NCBI RefSeq assembly: GCF_026914265.1
Contig: NC_069133.1
Span: forward strand, 46,907,417-46,971,416
Length of the DNA stretch: 64,000 bases
From: Mya arenaria
Lineage: Eukaryota > Mollusca > Bivalvia > Myida > Myidae
Direction: 5' to 3'
Part shown: piece after piece, positions 58,201 through 64,000 of the stretch
Layout: every line of letters starts with the position of its first letter
How positions within the stretch are numbered: position 1 is the stretch's first letter
Notes under the pieces: generated by a model
Told to the model about the DNA's origin: nothing
What the model saw: only the letters and a program-made list of their open reading frames with translations
Databases searched by the model: none
Position numbers and translations under genes: made by a program

Positions 58201-58634
58201 AAAAAAACTATCGTAAAGAACTACAAATGAACTAAAATAATGTTTTTCTGATTCGTAAAGTATACATGCATACGAAAATGATCTATATAAGCTATGCTTT
58301 CGATCAAATTCTTTGTTTTTCATTGATGTATATATGTTGTCTTGTTTTATTTTCCTCAATAAATATGTTTAAACTAAACTAAAATAATGTTATCTAGTAT
58401 CTACTAAAGTGCAAAGCAACTCACTGTTTGCCTTCAATAATTTGCTTTTGTAATTTAAATAGATTTGATTGTAATTAATTCATTTATTAATGATTTAATC
58501 TTTATATTAATTTTTCAGCCATGTGTTCGGACAATCCTCAGTGTGCCCAGCTGGTGACTGCAGGTTACAGCGTCTGTTCCGACCCAGTGGTCTCTCGGTC
58601 TCTTTGTAAAAACAAGTGCAGCAACTGTCCTTAG
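49211..58634 (+). CDS. Secreted mosaic protein 2, tandem paralogue of mosaic protein 1
   Basis: Thirteen exons: 49211-49283, 50100-50323, 50537-50678, 51037-51144, 51953-52294, 53350-53528, 54239-54465, 55031-55155, 55553-55583, 56282-56379, 56788-56844, 57112-57298, 58519-58634 (TAG); about 635 residues. Order and phases follow gene 1: signal peptide MHTTWTLLVIQLLSYQALG; divergent beta-rich module ending CVRVHVNGC, reminiscent of the end of a discoidin domain; EGF; His-rich LamG-like domain with GVSMYVNGQLVGS; short Thr/Pro linker; LU domain (LCYDC ... CCSEDLCNKHC); ShKT module with cysteine spacing identical to gene 1. The long LamG exon of gene 1 is split here by a 1055-bp intron (52295-53349) holding a MITE. 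Exon 5 leaves one base over while exon 6 starts in phase 0, so the canonical splice shifts the frame; a micro-exon, a sequence error or real damage could explain it. The start exon was chosen for its signal peptide and phase-1 donor. N-terminal modules differ far more between paralogues than C-terminal ones. Confidence 0.85.
49866..49888. repeat. AT dinucleotide microsatellite
   Basis: A short tatata run in the first intron of mosaic gene 2. Nothing else is visible in the surrounding intron sequence. Confidence 0.85.
51121..51715. repeat. 43-44-bp minisatellite copying a 5' splice site, about 14 units
   Basis: Units of roughly ggtatcactgctttattttg, tatgtaaggatttgtaatt, gaca. The first spans the end of the EGF exon of mosaic gene 2 (ggatttgtaattcgaaag, donor gtatca at 51145). 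Most later units keep caggtatca, a usable donor, in the same place. Confidence 0.95.
52372..52739. mobile_element. MITE family 2, copy 2
   Basis: TTAA at 52368-52371 and 52740-52743. It starts agatgcactcttactcacaa and ends aataagagtgtcact. Internally it matches the HELQ-intron copy (tcttgttatcagtaatt, attttccat). It lies in the extra intron of mosaic gene 2. Confidence 0.88.
53594..53870. mobile_element. Possible hAT-like MITE
   Basis: Begins cagtggtggatccagg and ends cccctgggatcgctattg. These are imperfect inverted ends of the cag-ggcggatcc type often seen in hAT elements. An 8-bp target duplication could not be matched. It lies in intron 6 of mosaic gene 2. Confidence 0.45.
55265..55345. 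repeat. GTT microsatellite
   Basis: Two runs of gttgttgttgttg separated by tagaatgtgct, in intron 8 of mosaic gene 2. A similar run lies in mosaic gene 1 near 46785-46830. Confidence 0.9.
57725..57880 (-). repeat. Dispersed repeat B, copy 5
   Basis: Reverse-strand copy with aaacaaaccctgttta-type and cgagcccagtag segments (plus strand aaacagggtttgtattt, actactgggctcgtctc). With the 9.2-kb copy it defines the longest version. It lies in the last intron of mosaic gene 2. Confidence 0.6.
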
Positions 58635-58703
58635 CATTTGGCATGACTTATTGGTCTTTGTCTCATCGATATTGGATATGAACTAACTTTGTATAAATAT
58701 TTG

Positions 58704-58709
58704 AATAAA
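58704..58709 (+). terminator. Poly(A) signal of mosaic gene 2
   Basis: AATAAA 70 bases after the TAG. Spacing is similar to gene 1, so the 3' UTR is short in both paralogues. Confidence 0.7.
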
Positions 58710-59140
58710 TGCATACTTGCCTTGCCCTACGTGTCATTTTTCCATTTGTTTCTTATAGAATCACAATAACTTGTGTTGGTGTTACTTTGTGTCCGTTGTG
58801 CGTTTTTGTACGACCCTGACGATATACTTCAAACGACTTAACGAGTGAGCAAATTTATATGCTCATAAAGGAACCAATTAAACCTCGTTTTATATTTCAA
58901 AGATCATTTTATCACTTGCCCTGGCAAGTATCCGGATAAAACAACACCGCGTTATATATCTGTGAGGCTAAGAGCTAATTTTAAGCGTCTAGCTACTGGT
59001 CCTCGAACTTTGTCTTGTAGAAATGTGACACGCTCAAGCGAAGACTCTATTTATGATTCAGTATAAGAAATTATCGACAAATGTGTTCATTAAGCATTGT
59101 TATGTGCCATAAAGAGAAAAGGTTGGAAGAATGGTCAGCA

Positions 59141-59378
59141 GGTCCTGTTTTAAAAAAGTTTTAGTTGATCTTAGTCGTAAGCTAAACATATCTTAGTGTC
59201 ATATCTTTGTTAGTTTTGTGACTTGAACTTTACTTGGACTTACGTCAGTATTTAAATGAACACACGTTGAGCTAATAAATAAAAATGAAGTGCTGCCATT
59301 TATGCCTCCATCTATATGAATTTATTTAGATTATTAAATAAAGTAACGACTAAGACCTTTGAATGAAACGGGCCCTTT
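59141..59378. mobile_element. Decayed MITE candidate
   Basis: ggtcctgttttaaaaaagtt...cttagtcgt near the left end faces cgactaagacc...gaaacgggccc at the right end, a degraded inverted repeat. No clear target duplication. Confidence 0.35.
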
Positions 59379-59619
59379 GCTCATGTGAATTTGGTTTGCC
59401 GCGGGTCACCAAGCTGGACAAGCGTAATCTCGTCCAAATGATTAATATTATGTTGGAAAAAATATTCATAAACATTGTAAATTAAATAAAATTAAACTGA
59501 TGCAACGGGTGTGGATAACGCCTGCACTGACATGCATGGACATATTTGGTATTGATTGACACATGAGCAATGCTACTCAGGTGACACCAACAGGATCAGC
59601 GTGACCCTTTTGTTTGTAT

Positions 59620-60030
59620 TGTAACGGTCCGCTGTATGCGGCGGATGTGCGTTCATAGTCTCCACTTCTATGCACTTTCTAGAAAGCTCAGCTGTCCTGT
59701 GAGGCATAGTAAGTTGGAACTTCAACAATCTTTAAAGCTCTGCTTTCCTGATGGCTGAAGTGTAACGGCCCCCTGTAGGCGGCGGAGGTGCATTCATAAT
59801 ACTATTCCGTATAAAACAGAAGTACGTTCATACCGGATGTAAACTTGGTTGGTAATATGCAAATTAGCAAAGCCCAGGCTATGCGAGGATAGAGAAGTTA
59901 GTGTATATAAAGACCAGTTGACCCCTTCAGAGTCGAGTATGCTTTTCCCTAAAGGGATCTGTTGGTGTTTGTTTCATTAGGCTAGAACGCTCGGCTATCT
60001 GGTGTTTGTTTGGTTGGCTCGCACGTTACA
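59620..60030. mobile_element. Fossil solo-LTR-like element
   Basis: A segment starting tgtaacgg and ending cgttaca, with a TATA-like tatataaaga inside, looks like a solo LTR of a gypsy-type retroelement. The starting motif occurs twice (59620 and 59761), so the left border could be either, giving about 411 or 270 bp. No coding region is attached and it is a relic. Target-site repeats were not matched. Confidence 0.4.
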
Positions 60031-60336
60031 ATATTTTACATGTTTAAAGAGATGAAGAGTGTATATCCAAAGTTAGAAAATACTTGAATAATGAGTTAAA
60101 TGATAATAATCGACCGTATCTAGGAGTAAGATTTTTGTAATTGGTCACAGACCGTATTCAAACAGTATTACATTTTCAATAGTGGATCAAAGAGACGGCG
60201 TACGATATTGCACGGGATTTAGGAAAAATAGTTGAGTTTAACCTCGTCTCGCACAATCTCTAATACGACGAGACTTTCGATTTAGCCGGCTTTGTTTACA
60301 AATTGTAATTTTCTCTTAAATCCTTAAAATTCCAAG

Positions 60337-60591
60337 ATGAGTAAGGCACATCCACCAGAGCTGAAAAAGTATGTCTTTGAAAATGATATTTTCCAGCGAA
60401 TGAACGTTGAAGCTGTTTGAATAACATGGATTTTTGTCATTTCGATTCGCATTAATTCACAACTGCAAAAACGTAAACATAACGATTATTTTTGATTTCC
60501 TGATTTATTTTATACTCTTTAATTCAAACTTTATGTTTTTATCAACATACTTCTTATTTGTCTTGCAGGTACATGGAAAAGCGGCTAGCGC
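60337..60591 (+). CDS. SNRPG: SNRPG (small nuclear ribonucleoprotein G, SmG), first two exons
   Basis: Exon 60337-60368 encodes MSKAHPPELKK, with the last codon split by the intron, and exon 60569-60591 continues YMEKRLA. The donors are gtatgt and gtaagt, and the acceptor is cttgcag. Human SmG begins MSKAHPPELKKFMDKKLS, so identity is near certain despite the short stretch. SmG is one of the seven Sm proteins that ring U1, U2, U4 and U5 snRNAs in the spliceosome. The remaining exons (the Sm fold proper) were not seen before the window end; transposons fill 60.97-62.89 kb, which would then lie in the next intron. The upstream 150 bases contain several CpGs, unlike the surroundings, and probably include the promoter. 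Confidence 0.88.
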
Positions 60592-60967
60592 GTAAGTTTT
60601 TCAGAAGAACATTTGTTACAAAATTAACATTTTTTTATTATAACTTTTGAATGTTAGATTTTCGAAATCTGAACTGTAAAAGTATTAAATGACATTGCGA
60701 GATCGTGAGTTCCGAAATGATGTCTGTGACGGTTAAGTATAAAAGACTAACTGGTCCAAATCCAGACCTACAAAAATCTCTGAACTGTGACAGAAATCGT
60801 ACGGAAGTTTCCCTAATTTTGTGTTGGTATTAAAGACTGGCCGGACCAACAAATTCCAGACCAAATTAAAGTATGCATTGCTATGTTTCATATTATTATT
60901 ATTATAAAAACAACTATTAACAGCTTATTACACTAATACATAGTACATTAAAATACATAACCTGATA

Positions 60968-62888
60968 CAGTACACTCAACGAGCTAGACCCACTTTCCGT
61001 TTCCCTCCGCGGATTTTTGCTAACGTGGCCAACACAATGATTTTATCGACAGTCCACTTTCCTTGGAGTTTGAATTTAAGGCCCTCGGAGGGTGATCAGT
61101 CGACCGTAGAATAACGAACTAGGCGTTCCTTGGAGGGGTTAACTCCGCGAAACTATGCGGACACTAGATAAGAATCTACGCTAAAGTTATATTTATTTTA
61201 TTAAAATTTTCAACTGATTACGACGGCTCCAGTAAATTGCTTTTTATTATTACTCCTTTGCCCGTTTTGCATGAAGTTAGCTTACCACAAGAATGCAGTC
61301 GTATTTCACTAGTTGCACATGTATCTTATAAACGTGTTTTTGCTAATGACTGATAAACACATTTATTTCAAGAAATTCTAGGTTACACATTTTCTGAAAA
61401 TCAGGAGGTCAAACACGCGTTCAAAGTTCACAGTGCATGGTTTTGAAGGCCTTCTTGCCTCGTTTTCTTTGGAAAATTCCATGAAACGTCATAGCTATTT
61501 TTAACCACCAATAATAAATAGTATATTCTACATTGTCAGGGTTCGAATTTAACTTTGAGGAGCACTCGCAAAATTTTGCGAGTGCATTTTGAGGCAACTC
61601 GCAAAATGACAAATCAACTTGCAATTTTATTATTTGCTTTATTCCCTTATAATATTGCATAATTAAAGTAGAAATTAAAACCTATATTATGAATATTAAA
61701 AAGTATCAATCTTGAGTGACTCGACTACTAGAACTTGTTGATGGCTTATTCTATTTGGGGGGTATGGAAAGACTCGTCTGATGCTGGCAGCTTTTTGATA
61801 ACAAAGCTGTCCAATAATTTGACATTGTTCACTTTGTATATTTACCCTCGCCATCGGGTTATTTAATACCCCTTCGACAAGCACGCTACAGATTTCATTA
61901 AGTCTATAAGTATTAAAAACAATAAAATAAAAAATTTAAAATAAAAAAGCAATAGTAAATGTAGCGTGGATACTTTGGACCATGAAATATATCGATCAAC
62001 GAAGTCTATTCATTTTGACAGGATGATGGGGTTTACATATAGTGCGCAAAAGCGCTAAATTTAGCCAATGATTGAGCTAGGTGATTACGTCATTCGTATT
62101 TACTTTGTATTATGCACGCCTCGGAGCATCCCGGAAAGATTCGAGATAAAACTCGGCCTTTTCCGTATTTGTTCTATTTTTGAAAACCTACTAGAGCGTG
62201 ACTCCGTTCTGTCTTCTTTATACCGGTAGTGTAAACATGCCACTTATAGGCTGTTTACACTCGACTACATAGCGGAATTAAGTTCATGTTTATTCTACTT
62301 TCCTTTTAACATTTTGTGGTCTAGAAAAAGCCACTCGCAGAATTTTGCGAGCTTGAATGAAAGTCACTCGCAATTTCGAAATGTCGCTCGCATTTTGCGA
62401 GTATGCGAGTCTAAATTCGAACCCTGATTGTATTTATCACGCGCTTGACGTCAGAGGTCATGGTTCAGAATCGTGTAAATAGTCGGCTGCTTTATGATGC
62501 AGTAACTTAGTGGATATACTTTAATGATTCAATGTTTATAATTCAAGAAAATATTCAATTGGCGTTTACGGACATAAATACAAATTAAACGTTGGTACAT
62601 GTAAGAATCTTTTACCCTTAACAATGTGGATAAGCATAAAAATAAATAACTTTTAAACAAGAATGATTTCTTGCTTATCTGATTAGACTTGGAGTTCCGC
62701 CGCGGGATCCTAAAATCGGACGATTCTCAACGCTATCGTTCATATTAAACTCGGCGGTAAGCCAGCCACTCGGAGGAACTTGGGATTTTAGCGAGGGCAA
62801 CAGATTTACCCTCGGAGGAAACCCGAGATCATCGACTTTATCCCTCGGAGTGAGCGAGGAAAGTGGGTCTAACTCGTTGAGTGTACTG
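60968..62888. mobile_element. TA-flanked DNA transposon remnant with another element inserted
   Basis: Ends cagtacactcaacgag and ctcgttgagtgtactg are inverted repeats that extend through tagacccactttcc. TA flanks both sides (60966-60967 and 62889-62890), as in Tc1/mariner-like elements. Both arms repeat the motif cctccgagg. There is no transposase frame. The inner 890 bp (61537-62426) belong to a different element, so the original was about 1.0 kb. Confidence 0.8.
61537..62426. mobile_element. 890-bp DNA element with cagggttcgaattta ends, 5-bp target site
   Basis: Inverted ends cagggttcgaattta and taaattcgaaccctg, flanked by the 5-bp direct repeat attgt (61532-61536, 62427-62431). Near each end the motif actcgcaaaattttgcgagt recurs in palindromic pairs. 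No transposase is present and the superfamily is not assigned. It is inserted in the older TA-flanked element. Confidence 0.82.
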
Positions 62889-64000
62889 TACATATGTTAT
62901 TTTGATCCTCGAAAATGATACCGTGTGAACATTATGCTCACATCATACATACAGATGCATATACAGACATAAATTGTTCACATTTTATATAACTACAGCT
63001 CAAGCTACTATTGTCGATATATTTCTTACATGTGGCGAATGTAAGAGTCTTCAGGTTTGAAATCGTATTGGTAAGAATTCTCTGTAATACACGCATGTGC
63101 AAGCACGCTTTCCTGTTAGAAGAACACATTGCCGATGTCCAAAAAAAAGAACATACTTTAAGAGTTCGGACACCCGTAATTATTTTCAAAAATAATTTAT
63201 TTTGCGTACCTAATTTTTGGACACCCTAAGGACATCAATCATAACTTTCATAGTTACCAAGTTTCACAGACGAAGATTATTGATTTTTATCTTAACAATG
63301 CCTGGCTAGATTACCTAACCACATACACCACTGTGACAAGATAATAAGTTAAATAATACCCATCCTAAATGATTTATTGCCTGTAGAAAGAGGAAGTGTG
63401 AAATATTTATTGGAGGATTATAGAAACAAGAAGGGCAATCAAGGGATTAGGAAAACAAAGACATGACAATTTGTAAAACGATCTGCCAATAAACTTTGAA
63501 ACTTGTACCACACTTTATAATATAGACTGTAAGAAGTAATAATCGTACAGTTATACTTATTGAAACATCAATAAAAGTCAACACATTCAATGATAAAGGT
63601 TACTAATAAATGTGATGAATTAAAGTTTGAAATGAAATACTTAAGTTACAATCGAAATCACCACTCAGACACATTAATCCTGCATAGCAATGTCCATGCT
63701 CTCCACGAGGATCTCCTGGGTATAACTGTGAGCTAGGCCTAAAAAAAAAATACATTTGGTTCGGGTTACCCGACCCTACCTACGGAATAGGCGCCGACCC
63801 TACCGTTTTTAAAGTCAGTTTGAAAAAAAAATGAAAAACTAAAAAAAAAAAAATTTCGTTTTTTTTTAATTGCTTTTTAATATTAAGTTTAAACCTTAAA
63901 TGCTTGTACAGAAGATAGCTTTAACACCATTCTCCAATGATGAAAATTATATTTTTATATAAAACCTAATTAAAAAAAAAATAAAAAAAAATAAAAAGCC
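62889..64000. other. Terminal gene-free stretch
   Basis: No coding exon was recognised. From about 63745 to the end lies a poly-A-rich third copy of the dispersed repeat with gggttacccgaccctaccta, related to 33025-33265. The rest is presumably SNRPG intron sequence. Confidence 0.45.

Noticed and set aside
58519-58634. ShKT exon read as a toxin gene
   Set aside because: It is the last module of a large multi-domain protein and is present in both paralogues; ShKT modules are common in non-toxic secreted proteins.

Overview
The window is AT-rich animal nuclear DNA. Its genes are split into short exons with GT-AG introns, and the space between them is filled with SINEs, MITEs, minisatellites and satellite blocks. 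The protein content (HELQ helicase, SmG, a C1q-type leader exon, TMEM272-like membrane proteins, EGF/LamG/LU/ShKT mosaics) and a tRNA-headed SINE with a conserved central domain suggest a lophotrochozoan, most likely a bivalve mollusc. The species cannot be fixed from the sequence alone.

Layout. 1-3.6 kb: no gene, a 72-bp minisatellite. 3.6-5.1 kb (+): three exons of an FGFR/FGFRL1-like receptor, namely an Ig domain plus an acidic linker. 5.1-10.4 kb: no gene, several MITEs. 10.4-16.0 kb (-): two tandem TMEM272-like genes, each seen as its two 3' exons; the upstream one carries a one-base insertion. 18.9 kb (+): a secretory leader plus coiled-coil exon of C1q type. 19.5-22.6 kb: two unrelated satellites (207 bp and 113 bp units). 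22.8-29.2 kb (-): the 5' seven exons of HELQ, ending at the helicase DExH motif. 34.2-35.9 kb (-): one intronless 561-residue protein of unknown family. 40.3-48.9 kb and 49.2-58.6 kb (+): two tandem paralogues of a multi-exon secreted mosaic protein, 656 and about 635 residues. 60.3 kb (+): the first two exons of SNRPG (SmG). 60.97-62.89 kb: a DNA transposon nested inside another.

The most interesting region is 40-59 kb. Both paralogues have the same order: signal peptide, a divergent N-terminal beta-rich module, EGF, a His-rich LamG-like domain, a Thr/Pro/Asn/Gln linker, a three-finger LU (Ly6/uPAR-like) domain, and a C-terminal ShKT six-cysteine module. Intron phases match throughout except for one extra intron in the second gene. 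Each gene also carries a minisatellite grown from an exon-intron boundary, so its 5' splice site is copied 9 times (gene 1) or about 14 times (gene 2). A second notable point is that the C1q-type gene and HELQ both run toward the satellite block from opposite sides and both lose their 3' halves there, which marks a rearrangement or an assembly junction.
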